The notes under the pieces are model-generated. The model did no database searches and was not told the DNA's origin. It was given only the letters and a program-made list of their open reading frames with translations. A DNA stretch of 64,000 bases. Origin: Apium graveolens (Eukaryota; Streptophyta; Magnoliopsida; Apiales; Apiaceae). Where the stretch lies: contig NC_133655.1 of assembly GCF_009905375.1 (NCBI RefSeq), forward strand, positions 40,641,593 to 40,705,592, read 5' to 3'. Below, piece by piece: positions 1 through 9,417 of this stretch. Position 1 is the first letter of the stretch. Every line of letters begins with the position of its first letter. The translations under genes were made by a program, and so were the position numbers.

Positions 1-593
1 CACTTTCTTGGTCTTACAATTAATCTGAGCGTTATTCTCTCCTAACCAATCCATACCTAGAATTATATCAAACTCCCCCAACTTGAAGAGTATCAAGTCG
101 GCTGAAAACTTATATCCTGAAATATCGATCTCACACTTCGGACAGAATTGATTCACAGGAATCTTTTCTTGGTTCACAATTACCACATGTACTACCTCAC
201 TCATAATCATTTTATCACATTGAAGCTTATCAACAAAAGATTTTGATATAAAAGATCTTGTTGCTCCCGAATCAATCAATACTTTAGCTTTGACATTATT
301 GAGTAAAAGTGTACCTGCTATCACCTCAGAATTCTGAACAACATCCTTCATTTTCAGATCAAATGTCCTTGTTGTTGCTTGCGGGGTTGGTGCGGGTGGT
401 GGAGGTAATGCCAATACCTCAGCTGGCACTCTCGCACTGGTACTTGCCACGTTCATTAGAGCTTTGACTGGTCTGATTGCCTTACACTCCCTAGCCATGT
501 GTCCAGTCTTCCCACACTTGTAGCATGTAACTCCTGGCTTCGGCATCTTGCACTCATTCGCCAAATGTCCCTTCTGATTGCACCTATAGCATG
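1..593 (-). pseudogene. Element A: Gag zinc knuckles and protease (3' part of split ORF)
   Basis: Reading the minus strand, this stretch encodes two CCHC zinc knuckles of Gag (CYRCNQKGHLANEC and CYKCGKTGHMAREC, near 590-490). An Ala/Pro-rich linker follows, then an aspartic protease with the catalytic DSGATRSFI motif near 275-250 and the downstream LGMDWLGEN motif near 60-25. These belong to a Ty3/gypsy chromovirus polyprotein and resemble the matching parts of B and D. The ORF runs off the left edge, so reverse transcriptase and integrase should lie beyond base 1. On the right it is interrupted exactly at the TCATG duplication by element B, and the upstream part of the same gag resumes at 12360. 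The family assignment is firm. Whether the missing part is intact cannot be seen. Confidence 0.88.
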
Positions 594-598
594 TCATG
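594..598. repeat. Target-site duplication TCATG, left copy (element B)
   Basis: TCATG directly precedes the LTR start and is repeated directly after the distal LTR at 12355-12359. This proves that B is a complete insertion into element A. Confidence 0.92.
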
Positions 599-3537
599 TA
601 TAACGACTCGTGTATTTTTATTTTATTTCTAATATTTGGAAGTGTAATAAAAGTTTAAGTAAATAAATAAAAGATGTGTATTGATTTTGGCAACGGTTAT
701 TGATTGTTATTTAATTAATTATGATTTGTTGCTATGTGGAATTGAATTGTGTGATTTATTAGTGAATTACATGATTTTATTTTGCTTGTAAAAGTGATTT
801 TATTGTAATTTTAATTCCATAAATATTTGGGTTGTCTTTAAAATTGGTTTTCTAATTTTATAATTTTAATAATTATTTTTAGGACTTTATAAAATTGAGA
901 AATCAATACTTTGTTAATTTTTCATTTTTAAATAATTTCCTGAGTATGTTAAATGCTAAAATCCATATTTAATTATGGGAATCTTTAAAAATTATGAAAC
1001 TTATAATTTATTAAGTTCGTATTATTCTGAGAATTTTAAAATTATTTTGGAAATTTTCGGGAATCGTTTTACCTGCGCGTCGTTTCGTTATTTCTTAAAA
1101 AGCGGGTATAAAGCGTACCTTAAAAATTGTTTAAAATTTTTGGAAATTTATATTTTTATTTATTTCGGGATATTTATAATATTTTAGCGCTGTTTTCGTA
1201 ATTTTCGGAAATTGTTTTGCGTGCATCTCAGTCCGTTAATTTTAAATTTTGGGATAAATCGAGACTCAGAACCTCCGTGATTATCCTATAAACTACGTGT
1301 CAATTCTATAATTATAAGAGTACACGTGTTTATTGCTGGTGTTTAGTTGCAATCTCTGTTAAAAAAAAATAAAAATAAAAACCAAACCCCCCCGGCTTTG
1401 GCTGCACGCGCCTTGTCTCTTTCTCTGTTCATTCTTCTTTCAGTCTCTCTGTTTCTTTTTCTTTCTTTCTTCCGTTTCTTCCCTTCATCTCCGGCGTTAC
1501 CTCCGGTGGTGCTAATTCCGGTAATACTCCCGGCTTGCTTGCTTCAGTTCTGTTGTAATTGATTGGCTTGCATGTATATATACATGTATGTATATATCTG
1601 TGTGTGCTTCTGTGTTGTGATGTGTGTGCGTCCGTGTGTGTTGGTGTCGGGTGTGTGTGTGTGTGTGTGGCGGCCGTGAGGCCGTGCGTGCGATGGGGAG
1701 TGGTGGCTGTGCTGTTGTGGTGCGGCTGTGTTCTTTGTTGTTGGGCTCCCTGTGTTGTTGGGCTTGCAGATTGGCCTTATTTTGGGCCTTTACTGTTGGG
1801 CCAAATTCTGCAGTTGGGCTTGATGATTATAACTTTTAATTCTTATTTCCTAATTTCTGCAGGGTTTTGATTAATATTCATGATATTAATTATTTGTGCG
1901 GAGTAATTTTAAGGATTAATCGGTGAAATTTTTGCGTTGGAAACCCGAGAATTTATCGGGTACCCGCGAAATTTTGCCGCCGTCCGCGATGACTCTTTAC
2001 GAGTGGATGGTGGACGGTGATGACGATGCTCTGAGTCCTAAATTTTATAAATAAATAAAATGATTTTTCATAAAGTATTTCCGGATTTAAATAATTAATT
2101 GTGATTGGTGTTGGGATGTAAGTTGTATAAAAGGACGATGTAATATTGTGAATTGTATGATTGTTGATGTCGATTGCAATCGACAGGTAGTCTTATAAAT
2201 AAATAAGATGCTGCCAAAATTTCCTAAAAATATGTTCGAAAATATATATTTATGTGTTATCTTAACAATATTTCCGACTATGTGACTATGTGATTACAGG
2301 TTTGTGTGTATAATAATAATACGAGTCGGGTTGTCGGATTTGGGTTATTAGGACTTGAGGATATCAAGCATGTCGGTATAACTAATTAGGGTATTCTGTA
2401 ATTGTAGATCCCAATCGAGTCATTCCAGGATCGATGTCAACGTGAAAGCTATTAGGGTCTGTAAAGCGTTGCAAGATAAGTACCCCTGACCATTCTTTTA
2501 TGGTTCAGTGTATATGAATAGCTAAATGTTTATTCTAGTAATGGAACATAAATGTTTTAAGTTACGTATCCCCTGTATGTATAAAAATCATTGTTTTCGA
2601 ATTGTTTTGGGGAAAAGTAACTTCGAAAGGTACCTGTCTCAAATGAAATGATTTGCGAAACTGATTTTATATGTGTGCTGGCTAGATAAATGATTTTGAA
2701 AATGAGATAGGTACACGTGTTTTTGAAAACTGGATAAAACGGTCAGATATGGGATATATTGGGGCCAGAGTAGGCCTATTGAGGTGGCGTAAGAGGCTAA
2801 TTCGGTTGCGCACATTATAAGACCGATTAGTCCAGCAGGTCAGAGACCTAGCTAGTGTCTGAGTTCCGGAACAGGTAAATGGGATGGTAGTTAGAGCCGT
2901 CTGGTGTTGATAGCCTGATCAGCTGTCTTCACATATCCGCTATGTATCTGATTGGGATTTGTGAATTATATGAAAGCATGATTTATTGATACAACGGTTT
3001 TTATAAAATGATTAGCATGCTAAAATTGGACTCTAGTATTACGCAGTACACTATAATGTTATTTTCACAAAGCATGTTAATTAGTGTTATCCAGTTACCT
3101 TGATTATCATTATGAAATGTTGATATCATGATTAAAGCTCTGTTTCCATTATTGTTGCATTATTGTTTTAATCCGTTATTCATATTTGGTAATGCTGAGC
3201 GATTATGCTCACCCTTGCAAACTGTTACGTATATTTCGCAGATGTCTAGAAGATCTGTCAGACCGACCCGTGTTCCCGCCCCTTCTGGACCCGGCTCCTC
3301 TGAGGTAGTTTGTATCAGACCCTGAGGTCTGAAGAGTTGCTGAATAAAGTTAGTGTGTCGTAGATAGTGAATAAAGAGTTTGTAGTAATGAGAAACCTGA
3401 ATTATACTTGAACCTGGATCGGATCTTGGTTTGGGGTCAAGTTAGTACATTCTAATAATAATAACTCTGTTATTATAATTTTTGGGTAATTGTGCTTAGT
3501 GACGTCAACTCCTGACCTCGGGGTTGAGGCCGTCACA
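599..3537 (+). repeat. Element B 5' LTR
   Basis: The LTR is 2939 bp, starts TATAACGACTCG and ends GGCCGTCACA. The first dinucleotide is TA rather than TG in both LTRs of this element. Visible landmarks are a CT-rich tract near 1415-1490 (typical of a transcript leader), a (GT)9 microsatellite at 1651-1668, a cluster of TTGGGCY motifs at 1741-1821, and a short exon-like segment at 3242-3304. A TATA-like AT stretch (TCTATAATTATAAG) near 1302-1318 precedes the CT-rich tract and could mark the start of R. Short ORFs inside the LTR, including a Cys-rich one over the GT repeat, have no recognisable domain. Confidence 0.93.
3242..3304 (+). CDS. Element B accessory gene, putative exon 1 (inside LTR)
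   Basis: This is a 21-codon segment starting MSRRSVRPTRVPAPSG and ending GSSE. The bases before the ATG are ATATTTCGCAG, a good 3' splice-site sequence. The last codon is followed by GTAGTTTG, a plausible 5' splice site. It ends in phase 0, matching exon 2 at 3760. The same exon, with the same 63-bp length and borders, is found in the 3' LTR (MPRRS variant, near 12060) and in both LTRs of D. An exon of identical length occurs in A. Splicing is inferred and no transcript is available. The peptide is basic and Pro-rich and its function is unknown. Confidence 0.5.
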
Positions 3538-3539
3538 GT

Positions 3540-3551
3540 TGGTATCAGAGC
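3540..3551 (+). other. Element B primer binding site (initiator Met tRNA)
   Basis: TGGTATCAGAGC begins two bases after the LTR end. It matches the complement of the 3' end of plant initiator methionine tRNA, the usual primer of Tekay and many copia elements. Confidence 0.93.
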
Positions 3552-3759
3552 TACAGGTTCAAGTCCCTGATTCAGGTTAGGGATTGTGTCAATTAGGTGA
3601 TAACGTGAGTCTTTAAGTGTGGGTCAGCAACTCATATAGAGGAGCAAACCTTTAGAGTCAGTCGAGGGTTTCGACGGCGTTACCCTGGGATCTATTAAAT
3701 GTTTTGATAGAATTGCCTTGACCTGGTTGTGTCTTGTCTGTTTAATATTATGTTGACAG

Positions 3760-4320
3760 TGGCCTATTGCAATTTCGAGTTCTCCATCTCGGGCTTCTGA
3801 TTCGGATAGCTCAGATACGGAGAAACCCCGTGATGCTGTTGCCAAGGAGACCCCTATGCCTCCTCCACCAGTTCCTTCTTATGTACCTCGAGACATTCCT
3901 GTATCTGGTCCTCGTCCCCGTTGGGTACGTAGGTCTGTGTCTGCTGTCAGGGATTTTCCTCCTGGCTGCGGTCCCAGTTCTTCTATGATGAGACCTCCAG
4001 CACCTCCTGTGGCCCCTAGTGGTATTTCTTCACCGATTCCTTATCATATGCATAGGGCGGTGAATACTTCCTTTATCACAGACCAGAGTCCAGAGTTTGC
4101 TGCCCAGTTGGACCAGGTACCTATTGCACCATTTCAGGGTATTTCTGCCCCTTCCCCTGAGGTGCGAGCCCGTGTGAGAGCACTGACCCAGATGGCTGTA
4201 GAGAGGGCTAGGTTTGTTGACCGTTTCATTAGTTCAGAGTTCAGAGCTGTGCAGTATCAGGACCTAGTGAACTGGCTAGTGTTTGAGCTAGGTTCCATTG
4301 GAGGCAGTGGTAGAGATTAG
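3760..4320 (+). CDS. Element B accessory gene, putative exon 2 (leader ORF upstream of gag)
   Basis: An open frame begins directly after a 3' splice-like TATGTTGACAG; the TGA inside that sequence closes the frame upstream. It runs 186 codons to TAG at 4318. The first in-frame ATG is at 3856, giving 154 residues if translated without splicing. The start is Ser/Asp-rich (SSSPSRASDSDSSDTEKP), followed by a Pro-rich middle and a C-terminal helical-looking segment with EVRARVRALTQM and QDLVNWLVFELGSI. Element D has the same ORF, also 154 codons from ATG, with no stop or indel, although D's gag-pol is badly broken. The ORF sits between primer binding site and gag. No known domain is recognised. Confidence 0.6.
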   Translation, partial: WPIAISSSPSRASDSDSSDTEKPRDAVAKETPMPPPPVPSYVPRDIPVSGPRPRWVRRSVSAVRDFPPGCGPSSSMMRPPAPPVAPSGISSPIPYHMHRAVNTSFITDQSPEFAAQLDQVPIAPFQGISAPSPEVRARVRALTQMAVERARFVDRFISSEFRAVQYQDLVNWLVFELGSIGGSGRD

Positions 4321-4763
4321 ACAGAGTTGCAGTAGAGGGATGCAGAGTTCAGAGTTGGCTTTTAGGAGCTCTATGGTTGTTTACTTTGTATACGTATATT
4401 ATGTTATGATAGTTTGTAGTAGGCGAGGCTGTTTTGACAGCCAATTTTGGTGTGTATTCGGATGGTTCTTTGTATTTGGATTTTCAGTTGTACTAGTTGG
4501 ATTCTGTTGGTTACTGTAGTTCAGCTGCTTTATACTATTGTTCAGTTTTTTTTATATATATATCGTGTGTTGCTATTATTGTTGCTATTATTATTGTTGT
4601 TTCTGTTGCTGGCATTTTTTTTAGATTATAATCATTCACTCAGGACGGATCCAATTATAATGGGGGATGAGAATATTGTCTTAGTGGCAACACTCTCCTG
4701 ATGCATAAATATAAACTGCTGGAGCAATTCATTTTCTTATATATGACTATTATGTTTCAGGAG

Positions 4764-7700
4764 ATGCCACCAAAGAAAAATTCTCAGCCCAATAACGGAT
4801 CTGCCGGGGATCTTTCCATGAGTGATTTGATGAACTTGTTGCGTCAGCAGACTGTACAGCTGGCCCAACAACAACAACAATTCCAGCAACAGCAGCAACA
4901 ATTGCAACAACAACAACAACAGCAACAACACCTCATATAGCAACAACAACAGCAAATCCAACAGCAGCAACTACAAATCCGACAGCAGCATGAGATGAGA
5001 GGGGCAAATCAAGGTGTTAGTTTTAAGTCTTTTCAAGCAGTGAAGCCCCCAGAGTTTAAAGGAGAGGTAGATCCTGTTGCTGCCAGGATATGGTTAAAGG
5101 AAATGGAAAAGGCGTTTGCGCTCATTAAGGTGAGTGAGGATTTAAAGACTGATTATGCTAGTTATTTTCTGAGGAATGATTTGAATTATTGGTGGGAATC
5201 TACGCGAGCCCTAGAAGGAGAAGGTCCAGTTCCCTAGGCCAGATTCACAGAATTGTTTTTGGAAAAATACTTTCCAGCCTGTCTCCAAAGTAAAATGGAG
5301 ATGGAATTTTTGGAGTTGAAACAAGGAAATAGGAGTGTTACGGAATATGAAGCGAAGTTTACGGAGTTGGCCCGTATAGCACCGGAATATGTGAGTTCAG
5401 AAGCCCAACGAGCGAAGCGGTTTCAGCAAGGGTTGAAGCCAGAAATAAGAAGTGGAGTTGTATCCTTACAACTCAAGACATATATTTCGGTAGTTCAGGC
5501 TGCCCTGGTGATAGAGAGTGATCAGAAGTTAGCTACAAAGGAGCAGGGTGAGAAGAAGAGAAAATTTGAAAGTGGACCCGCTAGATCGGAATCAGGAATA
5601 GCGAGTCAGAAGTTTCAGCGTTGGTTCGGTAGAAATAAGAATAAAAAGTTTAAAGGGCAAAACTTTCCCCAAGTTAAGCCCGGTACAACATCAGTTAATT
5701 CTGCCCCGACGAGAATGAGTAAGCCTGTGGTTGATTGTAAGACGTGTGGGAAAAAGCACAGTGGACAGTGTCGAGAGAATGTTAATTATTTTAAGTGTGG
5801 ACAGAAAGGTCACTATTCCACGGAATATAAGTCTGAGATTCAAGGAGTTACTTGTTTTAGTTGCGGCAAACTGGGACACATAGCTAGGAATTGCAAGTCA
5901 GTGACCCAAGGTAATGCGGGAAGGAGTGTGTCTCAAGGACCAGCAACCAGTACTGCGAGAGCTAGGACTTTTAAGATGACCCAGAAGTCTCCAGTTCATG
6001 ATTCTGATGTGGTTGCAGGTACGCTTATTCTTAATTCCATACCTGTTAACGTTTTGTTTGATTCGGGAGCATCCAAATCTTTTATATCTGTCAATTGTGT
6101 GAATAAGATGCAATTGATGCTAGAAGACTTAGATGAACCCTTAACTATAGAAGTGGCTAATAAAGATAAAATACCTGTAAAACAATTTTGTCCTAGTTGT
6201 TCCCTAGAGATTTCGGGGTATATGTTCCCTGTTGACTTAATACCTTTCGAGTTGGGAGACTTTGATGTTATTTTAGGTATGGATTGGTTATCTCGATATA
6301 GGGCAAATATTGATTGTAAGAAAAAGAGAGTTGTTCTGTACACCTCAAATAATAGAAGGATCAGTTACAAAGGGGAGAGGCAAGATAGGAAGTTTCTCTC
6401 AGTGATGCAAGCAAGAAAATTGCTGAGACAAGGATGTGAAGCGTACTTAGCTCATGTAGTGGATACGAAGAAAGAGACCCCTATTTTGGATGACATCCCT
6501 GTAGTAAGAAAATTTTCTGATGTTTTTCCAGAAGAATTACCAGGATTGCCACTTGATCGTGAGATAGAGTTTTCCATTGATTTGATATCGGGAGCTGAAC
6601 CAGTTTCTAAGGCTCCATACAGAATGGCCCCGATGGAAATGAAAGAATTGGCTAAGCAACTTCAGGAGTTATTGGATAAAGGAGTTATTCGACCTAGTAT
6701 TTCCCCGTGGGGTGCTCCAGTGTTATTTGTGAAGAAAAAGGATGGAAGTATGAGATTGTGTATTGATTACAGAGAGCTGAATAAGTTGACGATAAAGAAT
6801 AAATATCCCTTGCCGCGGATCGATGATTTGTTTGACCAGCTTAAGGAAGCATGTTACTTTTCAAAGATTGATTTAAGGTCCGGCTACCACCAATTGAAGA
6901 CAAAGCCCGAGGATATCCCCAAGACTGCATTTCGAACAAGGTATGACCATTACGAGTTTTCAGTAATGTCGTTTGGATTGACGAATGCGCCAACAGCTTT
7001 CATGGATTTGATGAATAGGGTATATAAGGAGTATCTAGATAAGTTTATTATTGTATTTATTGATGACATCCTCGTATATTCGATGAATCCAGAAGATCAC
7101 GCGGTGCATCTGCAGATTGCCCTTCAAAAGTTAAGAGAAAAGCAATTGTATGCTAAATTTTCTAATTGTGAGTTTTTGTTGACGGAGCTACAGTTTCTTG
7201 GACATGTAGTGAGTAAGGAAGGTATCAAAGTAGACCCGGTAAAGATTGAAGCTGTATCAAAATGGGAGCAACCGAAGACACCCACGGAAATACAAAGTTT
7301 TCTTGGATTAGCGGGATACTATCGAAGGTTTGTGAAAGATTTCTCAAAGATTGCATCCCCACTAACCAAGTTGACCAGGAAGAATGAGAAGTTCGTTTGG
7401 ACGGAAAAGTGTGAAGAGAGTTTCCAGGAGTTAAAGCGAAGATTGGTAACGGCTCCAGTATTAGCATTGCCAGATGAGACGGGAAACTTTGTAATTTATA
7501 GTGATGCTTCTCTGAAAGGATTGGGATGTGTGTTAATGCAGCATGGCAAAGTGATTGTGTATGCCTCCATACAACTAAAGCCTCATGAACAAAAATATCC
7601 AGTTCATGACTTTGAATTGGAGGCTATAGTATTTGCTTTAAAGTTATGGCGTCACTACTTGTATGGAGAGAAATGCGATATTTATACCGATCATAAGAGC

Positions 7701-9377
7701 CTAAAGTACATATTCACGCAGAAAGATCTGAATATGAGACAGAGAAGGTGGTTGGAGTTGATTAAGGACTATGATTGTTCAGTTAACTATCACCCAGGTA
7801 AAGCCAATGTAGTGGCTGATGCCTTGAGTAGAAAGGAAAGGCTGAATATGATTAAGATTGCGGAAGAGTTGGCGCAACATTTAGAAAGAATGGAAATTGA
7901 AGTTCGAGTACCAAGTGAAATTCAGGAGCAGCTATATGAAGTTACTTTCCAGCCAGCATTAATGGAAAAGATTAGAAGATGTCAAGAAGGAGTTATGGAG
8001 CAAGAGTTGGATACTTTGACAGGAGAAGAGTTGTGTACTCAAAAAGATAGTCAAGGTTTATATAGGTTTTCGTCCAGAGTATGGATTCCTGCTGTAACAG
8101 AGTTGAAGAACGAAGTTTTGCAGGAAACACATAACTCTAGGTTTTCTATCCACCCTGGTAGTACCAAGATGTACCAGGATTTGAAGAGAAATTTTTGGTG
8201 GCCAGGAATGAAGAAAGATATTGCCAATTGGGTAAGTAAATGTCACGTGTGTCAGACGGTGAAAGCAGAGCATCAACGACCAAGTGGATTGTTACAATCT
8301 TTGGAGATTCCCCAATGGAAATGGGAAGATATTGCTATGGACTTTGTAGTAGGATTGCCAAAGACGAGAGCGAATCATGATGCTATTTGGGTAATCATTG
8401 ATAGATTGACTAAGTCGGCGCATTTTCTTCCGATTAATGAAAGGTATTCATTGGAAAAGTTTGTTAAATTATACTTGGATGGGATAGTTACCAAACATGG
8501 AGTTCCTGTTTCTATAGTGTCGGATCGAGACCCGAGATTTAATTCCAGGTTCTGGACTAAATTCCAAGAGTGCCTAGGAACGAAATTGAATATGAGCACT
8601 GCTTATCATCCTCAGACGGATGGCCAAAGTGAGAGGACAATTCAGACCATATAGGATATGTTGAGAGTCTGTGTTTTAGATTTTAAGGGTAATTGGGATG
8701 AGCACCTACCTTTGATTGAGTTCTCATATAATAACAGCTACCATACCAGTATAGGGATGCCACCTTATGAAGCTTTGTATGGATGAAAATGTAGGTCACC
8801 ATTGTACTGGGATGAGGTAGGAGAAAAGAAAGTGTTAGGCCCTGAGTTAATTCAGCAGACTAGAGGTGCTATAGTGTTGATTCAGAAAAGATTGGAAGCA
8901 GCTCAAGATAGACAAAGAAAATACGCAGATATGCATAGGAAAGACATGGACTTTGAAATAGGAGCGTTGGTGTTACTAAAGGTATCACCTTGGAAAGGGT
9001 TAGTACGATTTGGTCAGAAGGGTAAACTTAGCCCTAGATTCATAGGACCCTTTGAGGTTTTAAAGAAAGTAGGAAAGGTCGCTTATGAGGTAGCGTTACC
9101 ACCGCAGTGGCAGCACATTCATAATGTGTTCCACGTGTCTATGTTGAAGCCCTATGTCCCTAATTCGAATCAAGTCATAGAATACGAACCGATTGAGCTT
9201 CAACCATATTTGTCTTATGTGGAACAACCGGTCCAAATTTTAGACCGTAAAGAACGAGTCCTTAGGAATAAATCAATTCCAATAGTAAAAGTTTTGTGGA
9301 AAAATCCATGAGTAGAAGAGTCTACTTGGGAATTGGAGTCGGACATGCTTGATAAATATCCTCATTTGTTTAGCTGA
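4764..9377 (+). pseudogene. gag-pol: Element B gag-pol polyprotein with five in-frame stops
   Basis: A single reading frame of about 1,537 codons starts at ATG 4764 (MPPKKN), just after TTTCAG-GAG. Gag has a Gln-rich tract (4866-4990), the retrotransposon-gag fold with YWWES near 5188, and zinc knuckles near 5735-5893. Only the last knuckle ([14 protein letters not shown]) is intact; the one before it has two Cys positions occupied by Tyr. Protease has DSGAS at 6060, RT has the FIDD catalytic motif at 7056-7067, and RNase H has its first Asp at 7503. Integrase has His at 8130, the CHVC pair at 8241-8252 and catalytic Asp 8340, Asp 8523 and Glu 8631. A GPF segment and a chromodomain-like tail follow. 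In-frame stops are at 4938, 5235, 8652, 8784 and 9309. There is no frameshift. Confidence 0.95.
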
Positions 9378-9403
9378 GTCAGATTCTGGGGACTGAATCT
9401 TTT

Positions 9404-9417
9404 TAAGGGGGAAGGAA
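9404..9417 (+). other. Element B polypurine tract
   Basis: AAGGGGGAAGGAA lies directly before the 3' LTR and would prime plus-strand DNA synthesis. Confidence 0.85.

Noticed and set aside
975..1187. 70-codon ORF repeated at 9794
   Set aside because: It is present twice only because it lies in both LTRs. AT-rich U3 sequence with no start context or family match.
1559..1870. Cys/Val-rich ORFs over the GT repeat of the B LTR
   Set aside because: They are translations of a (GT)n microsatellite and flanking LTR, with no domain, and differ in length between the two LTRs.
3540..3551. tRNA gene
   Set aside because: Only the 3' end complement is present, as expected for a primer binding site. No cloverleaf can be formed here or at the other primer sites.
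4701..4763. Upstream extension of B gag to 4701
   Set aside because: ATG 4764 (MPPKK) is shared by A and D and follows a conserved TTTCAG. The upstream codons are not conserved as protein.
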